Shown piece by piece: positions 1 to 8,743 of a stretch of 39,628 nt of DNA. The notes under the pieces are model-generated. The model ran no database searches, was not told where the DNA came from, and saw only the letters and a program-made list of their open reading frames with translations. The first letter of the stretch is position 1. Every line of letters begins with the position of its first letter. The position numbers and the translations under genes were made by a program. Source of the stretch: JAIRVZ01 sp031553755 (lineage in GTDB: Bacteria > Bacteroidota > Bacteroidia > Bacteroidales > Azobacteroidaceae); assembly GCA_031553755.1 (NCBI GenBank), contig JAVBKZ010000081.1, forward strand, positions 1-39,628. The letters are read 5' to 3'.

Positions 1-28
1 ATAAGACTAAAATTGAGAAAAAATAAAT

Positions 29-1063
29 ATGTTACTATCTGATAATTTGTATAAAGGAATAACCAACTCAATACTTTTGAATTCTTACAATACAAACAAA
101 TGTGGATTATTGGGTAAAGCAGGTTACTCTTTGTGTTTATTTGAAATTTTCCGTCATATAAAAAACAAAAAATTGGAAGAATACGCCTTCGAATTCTTAC
201 AAGAAGCAATAAATTTTAATTCTAACAACTTAAACGAGAAAGAAGATATTGCGTATGTGATTTTATATTTGATTAAGAATCGTTTCATAGACGCAAGTTA
301 TACTGACTTATATGAAAATCCGCACAATGAAATACTTGTTTCTATAGGAAATCTTAACTCCGAATACAATCTTTTGGATGATTTTAATCACCTATTTTTC
401 TTATATTCAACAAGAAAATATATTTCGAAGCACAACAAGCAATTTCTATCAAACTTATTAATAAAAAATATTCATCAAAACTGTTCTACTTTGATTGGTG
501 ATAATAACTTTTTTTATGACTATGCTTCTAAATATTTGGCATTTCATAACCTATTTGTGATTCCATTTCCGAGATATAATAGGACTGCAAATATTATCAT
601 CGAATTTGTTAAAGAAATGAATTTAAAGAATATAGTTTTCCAGAATCTTAATTTTATCTTTCAATTTTGTTTATTTGCTTTTTGCTCCAAACAAGAAAAT
701 TTGATAAAATTAGGTGAAAATATGATTTCTGTTTTTCTGAAAAATTTTCATCCGAATTTTTTCTCTTTTCAAGAGACAATTAATTTTATTTTTTACACTC
801 ACCAAATTACTAGATTAGTGGCTAAAGATAATGATAGAATAAAAAAAATTGAAAATATAAGAAAGGATTTGAATGAAAATATATCGTTCTTTGAACGAAA
901 AATTTTGAATCAGAATTTAGCAACATCTGAACTATTTGGATCAGTTTTAATACAATTAATAATTCTACACATTTACTGGGACAGTTTAGATAATCCGTTT
1001 TTTATTAGCAAGCTATCAAATCTTTTCAATAAATTTTTCATAAGTGATACTGCTTATGTATAA
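29..1063 (+). CDS. hypothetical all-helical protein of a peptide-modification/export locus
   Basis: I do not recognise this 344-residue protein with confidence. It is rich in Asn, Ile, Leu and Phe, has no signal peptide and no convincing membrane segment, and reads as nearly all helix. A short stretch near residues 26-40 (GLLGKAGYSLCLFEIFR) resembles the Gly-rich start of LanC-like barrel proteins, but the zinc-binding Cys/His residues of LanC are not visible, so a catalytic cyclase is unlikely. It is the first of five co-directional genes; its stop overlaps the likely start of the next gene by 8 bases, implying translational coupling with the glycosyltransferase. The locus context suggests a role in maturing an exported peptide, which is inference. 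The gene is visibly more AT-rich (about 28% GC in a sampled line) than the exporter genes downstream. An upstream gene may lie outside the window. Confidence 0.75.
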   Translation: MLLSDNLYKGITNSILLNSYNTNKCGLLGKAGYSLCLFEIFRHIKNKKLEEYAFEFLQEAINFNSNNLNEKEDIAYVILYLIKNRFIDASYTDLYENPHNEILVSIGNLNSEYNLLDDFNHLFFLYSTRKYISKHNKQFLSNLLIKNIHQNCSTLIGDNNFFYDYASKYLAFHNLFVIPFPRYNRTANIIIEFVKEMNLKNIVFQNLNFIFQFCLFAFCSKQENLIKLGENMISVFLKNFHPNFFSFQETINFIFYTHQITRLVAKDNDRIKKIENIRKDLNENISFFERKILNQNLATSELFGSVLIQLIILHIYWDSLDNPFFISKLSNLFNKFFISDTAYV

Positions 1064-2303
1064 AAAAGAAAAAATACATGTTGTATCACTTGAAATGACA
1101 GATTCGTGTATAAGCGGTGCCTCTCGTTTTGGAAAATTTCTTAAAAATGGACTACAAAAAGATTATTCAGATAAAATAGTATTTCACCAAATACTTTTAA
1201 TTAATAATCATGGAATTCTTTTCCCAAGTATTAATACAAACGAAGAATGTATAAATGTTCAAATCCCAATTCAAAAGGAAAGAATAGGGTTATTGAAAGA
1301 AAAATACTGGAGAACAAAATTTTTTCATGTTATTGTTGATATTCTATGCCCACACTTAGACAATAAAGAAACGATTTTTGTCTGGCATTGCCAAACTCCT
1401 TTTTTATTAGGTTTAGCACAAATTTTAAAGGCAAATTTAGGAGGAAAAATTATTCTTCATATCCACGCAATATTTTGGAAATTTAAAATAGAAGATAATC
1501 CAAGTTTATTTAATTTTTTTTATCTCAAATATGAGGAAAAAGAATTTTCCGTATTTAATAAAGAAAATGAAAACGAATATGGAGTTTGTGATTGTATTAT
1601 TTGTGTTTCTTCTTGTTCAAAGGAGTTCTTCGAAAATATTTATCAAATTAGAAAAGAAAAAATCAATATTATTTTTAATGGATTGTCCGATATTACGTTC
1701 AATAGACTGTTAGATAAAGAAGAAACATTAAAGTTTCTTTTTGTAGGAAGAATATGCAATGGAAAAGGCATTCTCAATCTCCTCTCAGCCTTACGAAAAG
1801 TAAAATATCAAGGGTATAATTTTATATTAAACATAGCGGGTTTTGGGCACTCAACATTCATTCAAAACCTAAAAGAAAACTATTATGACTTAAATTTAAA
1901 CTTCTTAGGCCAATTACCATTTGAAGAATTACAAAAATTATATTCAACTTGTACTATAGGAATAATCCCCTCTCTTCATGAACAATGTAGTTATGTTGCT
2001 ATTGAGATGGCTATGTTTGGAGTTCCGATGATTGTTTCAGATGTAGATGCTTTATCAGAAATGTTTGAACATGAACAAACTGCATTAATGACCCCACTTG
2101 TATTTGATCCTGATTTTGGATTAAATGCAGATGAAGATAAATTTGTAGAAAATATCATTCGTTTGATTGAAGATGGAGAATTGCGAAAAAAATTGAGTAA
2201 AAATGTCCGTATACACTATAAAAAATATTTTACCTTAGATAGAATGATAAAAGAAACAGTAGCAGTATACCATCAAATATTAGGATTACCATGCCAGAAG
2301 TAA
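1056..2303 (+). CDS. family 4 glycosyltransferase of a peptide export locus
   Basis: This is a retaining GT-B glycosyltransferase of the GT4/group 1 type. The C-terminal nucleotide-sugar domain is clear: a strand with FVGRICNGKGI opens it and a later acidic segment (EQCSYVAIEMAMFGVPMI, followed by SDVDALSEM) is the usual donor-binding region. The N-terminal half carries HVVSLEMTDSC and SGASRFGKF, which I associate with glycosyltransferases of Bacteroidetes peptide-export loci. A GTG start at 1044 is also possible, but ATG at 1056 gives a conventional beginning and overlaps the previous stop by 8 bases. It overlaps the next gene by 13 bases, so the first three genes form a coupled unit. The acceptor is unknown; a peptide secreted by the downstream C39 exporter is the natural inference. 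The gene shares the low GC of its upstream neighbour. Confidence 0.88.
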   Translation: MYKKEKIHVVSLEMTDSCISGASRFGKFLKNGLQKDYSDKIVFHQILLINNHGILFPSINTNEECINVQIPIQKERIGLLKEKYWRTKFFHVIVDILCPHLDNKETIFVWHCQTPFLLGLAQILKANLGGKIILHIHAIFWKFKIEDNPSLFNFFYLKYEEKEFSVFNKENENEYGVCDCIICVSSCSKEFFENIYQIRKEKINIIFNGLSDITFNRLLDKEETLKFLFVGRICNGKGILNLLSALRKVKYQGYNFILNIAGFGHSTFIQNLKENYYDLNLNFLGQLPFEELQKLYSTCTIGIIPSLHEQCSYVAIEMAMFGVPMIVSDVDALSEMFEHEQTALMTPLVFDPDFGLNADEDKFVENIIRLIEDGELRKKLSKNVRIHYKKYFTLDRMIKETVAVYHQILGLPCQK

Positions 2304-3133
2304 GTATTCTAATGCCCGTAAGGAATGGAGAAAAGACAATAAAAGAATCTATTAATAGCATATTACGCCAAGCATTTGAAGATTTTGAGTTGATCATTAT
2401 GGATGATGGTTCAACAGACTGTACTGTTGAAATTATCAAATCATATTGCGATAGCCGTATCCGGTTAGAAAAACGTTCTCCCGGATTTATCAATAACTTG
2501 AATGAAGGATTGAAATTATCAAAAGGAACATTCATTGCCCGTATGGATGCAGATGACATTATGCACAGCGAACGAATTCGTATCCAAGTCAAACGCATGA
2601 AACAAAAACCGGAAATTACAGTTTGTGGCACATGGATGAAGACATTCAGTAGTACCAGTATTCCTATTCAATTAAAAGCTATGGAATATGAAATTTACAA
2701 TCCGATATTGGAAATGTTAAAAGGTAATCTTCTGTTTCATCCCACAACGATGATTAGAAAATCATTTTTAGAACAACATCATTTACAGTATGAGAATTAC
2801 CCTTGTGCAGAAGATTATAAGTTATGGTTTGATATTGCGTGTCATAGAGGACTGCTTTTTATTGAACCTCAAAACTTATTATTTTACCGCATTTCTGATT
2901 ACCAGGTAACCGTCACTCGAAAGGAAGAAATGCAACAACAAACACTCCGCATAAAAAGAAAAATACTGAAATATTTATTAAAACAACCTGAATATCAAGA
3001 TGAAGATCTATCTTCACTTTATCAATACATTGTAAATATAATCAATAAAAAATGGTTTGCAGAAGAACATGTATATTCTTTATTTTATAGATTGTTAAAA
3101 AACAAATTAAATCAATCGTGTAAAATTTTATAA
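2291..3133 (+). CDS. family 2 glycosyltransferase
   Basis: This is an inverting GT-A glycosyltransferase of family 2, about 280 residues. The N-terminus (VSILMPVRNGEKTIKESI) followed by IIMDDGSTDCT is the standard family 2 opening, and ARMDADD near residue 83 provides the metal- and nucleotide-binding DxD motif. No membrane helix is visible, so it should act in the cytosol. The start overlaps the preceding glycosyltransferase by 13 bases and the stop lies 15 bases before the C39 ABC exporter gene, so it is probably in the same operon. A peptide acceptor is an inference from the export genes; a cell-surface polysaccharide role cannot be excluded from sequence alone, but no other polysaccharide genes are present. 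Confidence 0.9.
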   Translation: MPEVSILMPVRNGEKTIKESINSILRQAFEDFELIIMDDGSTDCTVEIIKSYCDSRIRLEKRSPGFINNLNEGLKLSKGTFIARMDADDIMHSERIRIQVKRMKQKPEITVCGTWMKTFSSTSIPIQLKAMEYEIYNPILEMLKGNLLFHPTTMIRKSFLEQHHLQYENYPCAEDYKLWFDIACHRGLLFIEPQNLLFYRISDYQVTVTRKEEMQQQTLRIKRKILKYLLKQPEYQDEDLSSLYQYIVNIINKKWFAEEHVYSLFYRLLKNKLNQSCKIL

Positions 3134-3148
3134 AAGTAAAAAAATCAC

Positions 3149-5377
3149 ATGCCATTCAATACCTTTCCCCACGAATACCAAATGGACTCCAAAGACTGCG
3201 GTCCGGCCAGTCTGAAAATCATAGCCAAATACTATGGAAAATATTATTCACTTCAATACTTGCGTGATATTTGCGGAATTACGCGCGAAGGCGTTTCGTT
3301 TTCCGACATCAGTTATGCCGCTGATAAAATTGGTCTGCGAAGTATTTCTGTAAAAGCAACCATAGATGATTTGGCAGACAGGGTATTGCTTCCTTGTATT
3401 ATCCATTGGGACAATAATCACTTTATAGTCGTTTACAAAGTTTCTAAAAATAAAGTATATGTTTCAGATCCTGCTAAAGGGTTATTGTCTCACAACCTCG
3501 AAGAATTTAAAGATAAATGGTATAAAAAAGGAGAAGGACATGGCATACTGATGGCTCTTGAACCGATGGCGTGCTTCAAACAAATTGAAGCCCATGAAAA
3601 AAAAGAACGCCTGAAAACATTCGGAAATTTACTGGGATATTTTACTCCCTACAAAAAGGCTTTTTCGATGTTATTTGGTATTATGCTAATCGCTACTTTA
3701 TTGCAAGCATTGTTGCCTTTTATTTCCAAATCGGTTATTGATATCGGTATTCATACCCGCGATGTCAATTTTATTTATATGGTATTGGCAGGTAATATTG
3801 TATTATTATTGAGCATTACTTTATCAAACGTTTTGCGCGACTGGGTATTATTGCATGTTACCACCAGAGTGAATATTTCCCTTATCTCGGATTATCTCAT
3901 TAAACTGATGAAACTTCCGGTTACTTTTTTTGAAAATAAATTAGTCGGAGATATCTTGCAACGTGCCAATGACCATGAACGTATCCGTGGTTTTGTGATG
4001 AATAATTCGATCGGCATGCTGTTTTCATTGATCACATTTTTTATATTCAGTATTATTCTTTTGGTTTATAACAGTACTATTTTCTTTATATTTATTGCAG
4101 GAAGCGCTTTGTACGCGACATGGGTACTTACATTTCTTCGAGTCCGCAAAAAACTCGATTGGGAATATTTTGAATTGATTTCGAAGAACCAAAGCTATTG
4201 GGTGGAAACGATTGGAAACATACAGGAAATTAAAATCAACAACTATGAAGACCTGAAACGATGGAAATGGGAAGCTATCCAAGCCAGGTTATACAGGGTC
4301 AATATGAAAGTGTTGAAAATCAATAACGCCCAATCGTTGGGAGCTCAATTCATCAACAGTTTGCAAAATATGGCAGTTACGTTTTTCTGCGCGATTGCCG
4401 TTATTAATGGAGAAATTACTTTTGGAGTAATGATTTCCACCCAGTTTATCATCGGAATGCTCAACGGGCCGGTCGCTCAATTCGTAGGATTTATACAATC
4501 GGCTCAATATGCTAAAATCAGTTTTATGCGTATCAATGAAATACATCAACTGAAAGATGAAGACGATACCAATAGCGTGGCCAACAACAATATCGAATTA
4601 CCACAAGATAAAAGTCTGGTACTGAAAAATGTTTCATTCCAATATACACCGAATTCGCCCATCGTTTTGAAAAATTTATACCTGCAAATTCCTGAAGGAA
4701 AAATAACTGCAATTGTAGGAAACAGCGGTTGTGGGAAATCAACCCTACTTAAATTATTATTAAGGTTGTATAATCCTTCCTATGGAGAAGTATTGATTGG
4801 CAATATGAATGTAAACAATATCAGTTTAAGGAAATGGCGGAGTAAATGCGGTTGTGTGATGCAAGACGGAAAGTTGTTTAATGATACAATCCAGAATAAT
4901 ATAATACTTAATGAAGAAAACATTGATTACGAAGCATTGCGACAAGCAGTGGAAGTCGCCAATATCGCTCGTGAAATTGAAGCCATGCCTCAGGGATATC
5001 AAACAATGATTGGGGAAATGGGGCGCGGATTGAGCGGCGGACAACGGCAACGGTTGTTGATTGCCAGGGCGTTGTACAAAAAACCTGATTATCTTTTTTT
5101 GGATGAAGCCACCAATTCATTGGATTCTATCAATGAACAGAAAATTGTTAAAGCGCTCGACAATGTATTCAAAGACCGTACGGTTATTGTTGTCGCGCAT
5201 CGGTTAAGCACCATTCGGAAAGCCGATCAAATCGTCGTGCTTCACAACGGAATGATTGCGGAAATAGGAAATCATGAAAAATTGATGGAAAATAAAAAGC
5301 TTTATTATGATATGGTTGTAAGCCAATACCATACGGAATCGGAGAAGAAACTTGAAGTGACTATAGTGGAGAACTGA
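3149..5377 (+). CDS. C39-peptidase ABC exporter (bacteriocin/RiPP type)
   Basis: A 742-residue half-transporter that cuts a leader peptide and exports the cargo across the inner membrane. Residues 1-140 form a C39 cysteine peptidase with Cys17 in MDSKDCGPAS, His91 in DNNHFIVVYKV and Asp107 in YVSDPAKG, a complete catalytic triad. A six-helix ABC membrane domain occupies about 165-440. The ATPase domain has Walker A GNSGCGKST at 524-532, signature LSGGQ at 628-632, Walker B with D652/E653, and the H-loop His684. Members of this family cleave after a double-glycine leader; no such precursor is visible in the window. The HlyD-type adaptor follows 16 bases after the stop. Together they would form a type I secretion unit with an outer-membrane channel encoded elsewhere. 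Confidence 0.95.
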   Translation: MPFNTFPHEYQMDSKDCGPASLKIIAKYYGKYYSLQYLRDICGITREGVSFSDISYAADKIGLRSISVKATIDDLADRVLLPCIIHWDNNHFIVVYKVSKNKVYVSDPAKGLLSHNLEEFKDKWYKKGEGHGILMALEPMACFKQIEAHEKKERLKTFGNLLGYFTPYKKAFSMLFGIMLIATLLQALLPFISKSVIDIGIHTRDVNFIYMVLAGNIVLLLSITLSNVLRDWVLLHVTTRVNISLISDYLIKLMKLPVTFFENKLVGDILQRANDHERIRGFVMNNSIGMLFSLITFFIFSIILLVYNSTIFFIFIAGSALYATWVLTFLRVRKKLDWEYFELISKNQSYWVETIGNIQEIKINNYEDLKRWKWEAIQARLYRVNMKVLKINNAQSLGAQFINSLQNMAVTFFCAIAVINGEITFGVMISTQFIIGMLNGPVAQFVGFIQSAQYAKISFMRINEIHQLKDEDDTNSVANNNIELPQDKSLVLKNVSFQYTPNSPIVLKNLYLQIPEGKITAIVGNSGCGKSTLLKLLLRLYNPSYGEVLIGNMNVNNISLRKWRSKCGCVMQDGKLFNDTIQNNIILNEENIDYEALRQAVEVANIAREIEAMPQGYQTMIGEMGRGLSGGQRQRLLIARALYKKPDYLFLDEATNSLDSINEQKIVKALDNVFKDRTVIVVAHRLSTIRKADQIVVLHNGMIAEIGNHEKLMENKKLYYDMVVSQYHTESEKKLEVTIVEN

Positions 5378-5400
5378 AAATTGAAAATTGAGAATGAAGA
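5376..5400 (+). repeat. short copy of the TTGAGAAT-type intergenic repeat
   Basis: Between the exporter stop and the adaptor start lie tandem heptamer-like units (GAAAATT, then GAGAAT). They match the core of the longer repeats inside the cobalamin riboswitch (22772-22850) and at 29878-29910. Here the repeat runs into the start codon of the HlyD-type gene, so it may supply its translation start context. Confidence 0.5.
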
Positions 5401-6704
5401 AAAATAAACAGATCAATAGAAGTGAGGAGGTTAAAGATATTATTGACAGGATGCCAACTTCATTCGGTCGTTGGGTATCAATCGCTGTAATCGTCTTCGC
5501 CTGTTTGCTTTTACTATTCGGGTGGATTATTAAATATCCCGATACGGTTACCGGACAAATCAAAATCAATTCCGATAAAATGCCGGTCAAACTTGTAGCC
5601 GGTTCTTCCGGAAAAATATACATATTTGATTTTCATCCCCGCGATGGAGTGAAAGAAAGTGATTATATCGCTGTTATTCAAAATTCGGCAAATACCGAAA
5701 ATATGAAGGAAATTTCCAAACTGATTTCAACTTTCAATCCCAACAATGATTCCATATTGGAAATGGAGAGCATATTTCCCGACAAAGTGTCTTTGGGAGA
5801 ATTGAACCTCAAATATTATACGTTCCTTACCGCTTTGAAAAATAAATGCAGGTATGAACAAGATAATCCTTACCTGCAACAGGAAAAAACGATACAGGAA
5901 GACATTCGTTGGAAAGAAAAAATTTATAACCAAACAACCGAAAATATACAGACAACGGAAGAAAGGATGGAAATTGCTAAAAAATGGTATGAAAAAGATG
6001 CTTCACTGAATAAAAAAGAGGTTATTCACGAACAAGAATTAGACCGGACTAAAAATGAATACCTCTCGGCCAAACAAAGCGTACAAGGACTAAGGAAAGA
6101 AGCTTCATCCATTCAAATGCAAATAGCCGATTCCCGGAATAAACTTGTTCAATTAAAAATAGAACAAAATGAAAAGGAAAAACAATTACAGATAGACTTA
6201 CTTTCTTCTTATCATGACTTGAATGACAATATCAAGTTGTGGGAACAAAAATATGTATTGAAAGCTCCTTTTGACGGACAAGTGGAATTTCTTAAGTTTT
6301 GGACAAACGATCAATTTGTGCAAGCAGGAGAAGAAGTATTCAGCATTGTACCCAAAGAAAGTAATATTCTCGGACAGGTATTGCTTCCTTCGAGTGGTGC
6401 AGGCAAAGTAAAACCGGGATGTAAAGTTACTGTGAAATTAGACAATTATCCTTATATGGAATTTGGTTCTGTTGAAGGAATTGTTAGTTCTTTGTCGTTG
6501 ATCACCCGTCAGGAACAAGTTCAACAAGGAAATATCAATACTTACCTTGTTTTGGTAGATTTACCGCAAGGGCTTACTACCAATTATGGAGAAAAATTGG
6601 ATTTTAAATATGAAATCGAAGGAATTGACGATATCATTGTCCGTGACCGCAGATTAATTCAACGTCTTTTCGATAATCTCAGGTACAGGACGAAAGCTAA
6701 ATAG
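5394..6704 (+). CDS. HlyD-family periplasmic adaptor of the C39 exporter
   Basis: A membrane-fusion protein joining the ABC exporter to an outer-membrane channel. A short cytosolic N-terminus is followed by one membrane helix (about residues 24-45, WVSIAVIVFACLLLLFGWII). Then come a first lipoyl half with AGSSGKIYIF, a long charged coiled coil (about 130-275), a second lipoyl half (LKAPFDGQVEF) and a beta-barrel region near the C-terminus. The order is typical of HlyD/secretion-associated adaptors and the length fits. A TTG at 5388 could extend the frame by two codons, but ATG at 5394 is the more normal start. It follows the ABC exporter by 16 bases. It is the last plus-strand gene of the unit; the next gene converges on it 120 bases downstream. 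Confidence 0.92.
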   Translation: MKKNKQINRSEEVKDIIDRMPTSFGRWVSIAVIVFACLLLLFGWIIKYPDTVTGQIKINSDKMPVKLVAGSSGKIYIFDFHPRDGVKESDYIAVIQNSANTENMKEISKLISTFNPNNDSILEMESIFPDKVSLGELNLKYYTFLTALKNKCRYEQDNPYLQQEKTIQEDIRWKEKIYNQTTENIQTTEERMEIAKKWYEKDASLNKKEVIHEQELDRTKNEYLSAKQSVQGLRKEASSIQMQIADSRNKLVQLKIEQNEKEKQLQIDLLSSYHDLNDNIKLWEQKYVLKAPFDGQVEFLKFWTNDQFVQAGEEVFSIVPKESNILGQVLLPSSGAGKVKPGCKVTVKLDNYPYMEFGSVEGIVSSLSLITRQEQVQQGNINTYLVLVDLPQGLTTNYGEKLDFKYEIEGIDDIIVRDRRLIQRLFDNLRYRTKAK

Positions 6705-6823
6705 GGCAAGTAAATGTCTTAAAAATCGCAGGAATCGTCTTATTTTTCTACGTTTTTATAACATTTACCGAATTGGTTCAGCGAGTTCTTCGGGATTTAT
6801 TTTATAGTTAACGCTTCACTAAA

Positions 6824-7603
6824 CTAAAATTCAACACCTAAACTTCCTAACAACAATGTATCTGTTTTTTTTACAGAAGAAGTAATAGGCATGCTATTGT
6901 ATTCATATTCATAAGAAGCTTTCAGGAAAACATATTTATTGACCCTGAAATTCAGGTTAAAAATAGCATAAATCAGGTAATCATCAAATTCAGCCATGTT
7001 AGGTTTATAATAAATTTCGGCCAATAAATAAATATTTTCCATCAATCTTTGTTTGAATTTAGGACGAATAGACATGCGTAGTCTTTCCTTGTTAGGTTTG
7101 TTGGCTTTTTCCGTATAATTCTCCAAATCATATAATAAAGCTGTACTAATTGAATAATCAGCAAAATCATCTTTTATGAAGAAACGATATTTGGCGCCAA
7201 TTAATCCGGAATATCTATAATTGATTTGTCTGAATTCATTGCTGTAAAATTCAAACCTGATAAATGGCGAAAACACGGATAGTGGATGATAATCAGCTTG
7301 TACTCCGGCTTTATATTCCCTTTGATTGAGAATATCTTTATTTTCGCCGTAAGCATATCCAAAATTAGCCGACAATTCTTTAATGCTGTCAATGGAGGCA
7401 ATGGAAGCAGTTCCCATAACTCCCGCCTTTTCCGTATTACCGGTCTGGTAATTCCCTCCAAAAGTAACTCTTGTTATTATTTTAGACTTAGCCATCCGTT
7501 GATTTCTTTTAGCTGAAATATCTTTGGGAGAAGAAGATCCTGATATTTGAGCATTTAATGTTGAAGAAATCAAAACCAAGATAAAGAAAAAGAGTTGTTT
7601 CAT
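6824..7603 (-). CDS. DUF481-family outer-membrane protein
   Basis: A 259-residue exported protein with a clear signal peptide (MKQLFFFILVLISSTLNAQ). After it the sequence alternates polar and hydrophobic residues in a beta-barrel pattern with aromatic girdles, ending in LLLGSLGVEF, a typical outer-membrane terminal strand. Features such as GGNYQTGNTEKAGV near residue 50 resemble DUF481 proteins (the YdiY group, some linked to salt stress), whose biochemical role is not well defined. The start lies four bases after the stop of the exopolyphosphatase-like lipoprotein gene, so the two are almost certainly co-transcribed and may work together in the envelope. The barrel assignment is from pattern only. 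Confidence 0.82.
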   Translation of the reverse strand: MKQLFFFILVLISSTLNAQISGSSSPKDISAKRNQRMAKSKIITRVTFGGNYQTGNTEKAGVMGTASIASIDSIKELSANFGYAYGENKDILNQREYKAGVQADYHPLSVFSPFIRFEFYSNEFRQINYRYSGLIGAKYRFFIKDDFADYSISTALLYDLENYTEKANKPNKERLRMSIRPKFKQRLMENIYLLAEIYYKPNMAEFDDYLIYAIFNLNFRVNKYVFLKASYEYEYNSMPITSSVKKTDTLLLGSLGVEF

Positions 7604-7606
7604 TTT

Positions 7607-8476
7607 CTAATATTTTATACTCAGCAAAAATCCTATGGAAAAATTACTGTCCCAATCAAAAACAAATCGGTCACAACCGGTAGCAACTCTGATACCATTG
7701 TACAAATTTAATCCGGATCGCAATCTTTCGTCATCAAAATAATAAGCGTCAACTGTTTTCAGAACAGTATATCGTTGCTGTCTCTCTCTGTCGATTTTAG
7801 CCATTTCATAAGGTATTCCACCCATAATGAAACATAGTTTTCTTTTCGATTGGGGAACTTTTTTTGATTTTTCGATTACATCCTGAAAGGCTTCCGCATC
7901 CGAAATTTTCTTTTGCTTATATCTGGCGCCATAACTTTCTAAACTTACCATTTTATCATTTTCAATCCAGGTTATTTTTGTATTTCCTGAACCAATATCA
8001 ACTACAAACGCTTCTTTTTTGAATGTATAGGGTAATATGGATTTTAAAGCATATTCACCCTCTTCTTCCGGAGTTACAATAGATAGGTTATAGCCTGATT
8101 TTTTTATTAAAGACGCTACCTTTTGTACTTTTTCATTTTTAATAGCTCCTGAACTGATTACAAAATACTTATTTTCATCAGAAACCCCAAAATCACTCAA
8201 ATGCTTGAGATATTGTTTTAATGATTCTATGATTTCTTTTTCTCCTTCATTCTCATAAACCGCGTTAATTCCATATTCGGCATTTTTCAAATCCCAATTC
8301 CTGTCTTCATCCATATAAATAACGAATGAATTGAATCCGAAAGAACCTAATTCGATAACACCTTTCAATTTTCCATCAACAGGAGATGGAGGTGTGTATC
8401 TGAAAGGCTTATTCTCTTGTTCAAACGAACAACAACAGAGGATTAAAGAAAAGATAAAAGAAACAATATATTTCAT
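7607..8476 (-). CDS. lipoprotein with an exopolyphosphatase (Ppx/GppA)-like fold
   Basis: A 289-residue protein with a short lipoprotein-like signal and a Cys cluster at residues 14-16. The mature part has the landmarks of the Ppx/GppA group of the ASKHA fold: a first phosphate loop GVIELGSFGFNS (39-50), an acidic motif TPEEEGEYAL (135-144) where the family carries its catalytic Glu, and a second phosphate loop VVDIGSGNTKITW (158-170). The N-terminal Asp of the family loop is Glu42 here. Ppx/GppA enzymes normally act in the cytosol on polyphosphate or pppGpp, so export is unusual. A later GGIPYEMAKI may be the third loop. It is coupled to the DUF481 gene. Whether it is an enzyme or a binding protein cannot be told from sequence. 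Confidence 0.78.
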   Translation of the reverse strand: MKYIVSFIFSLILCCCSFEQENKPFRYTPPSPVDGKLKGVIELGSFGFNSFVIYMDEDRNWDLKNAEYGINAVYENEGEKEIIESLKQYLKHLSDFGVSDENKYFVISSGAIKNEKVQKVASLIKKSGYNLSIVTPEEEGEYALKSILPYTFKKEAFVVDIGSGNTKITWIENDKMVSLESYGARYKQKKISDAEAFQDVIEKSKKVPQSKRKLCFIMGGIPYEMAKIDRERQQRYTVLKTVDAYYFDDERLRSGLNLYNGIRVATGCDRFVFDWDSNFSIGFLLSIKY

Positions 8477-8524
8477 AAAATATACTATATAGCTTCCAAT
8501 AAATAATTACAATTAATTAGTGGC

Positions 8525-8659
8525 AAGAGGGTGTATCAAAAGTCATTAATGAACCTTTTGTCATTGCGGGCTTGACCCGCAATCTACAGATTCACAGTTT
8601 TAATTTTTCAGAAGATCCCGGCTCAAGGCCGGGATGACAAACTTTTTAGACAGCCTCTT
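8525..8659. repeat. two-hairpin palindromic intergenic repeat
   Basis: The 267-base gap between two minus-strand genes holds a nested inverted repeat. The outer arms 8525-8543 and 8641-8659 match at 16 of 19 positions. Inside are two strong hairpins, 8563-8583 (ATTGCGGG with CCCGCAAT) and 8614-8634 (ATCCCGGC with GCCGGGAT). GC-rich stems in AT-rich surroundings and the nested symmetry suggest a non-autonomous palindromic repeat. The right tip (TTTTTAGACAGCCTCT) recurs with one change at 26829-26844. Confidence 0.75.
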
Positions 8660-8743
8660 ATTCGTAAAAACTTATTATACTTTATATAAGATTCTTGCAG
8701 ATATTTTTTTCAATTGCGAGATAACAAAACCCTGGTCATTACA

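Noticed and set aside
29..1063. Calling the first gene a lanthionine cyclase
   Set aside because: Only a short Gly-containing stretch is LanC-like, and the zinc ligands are not visible.
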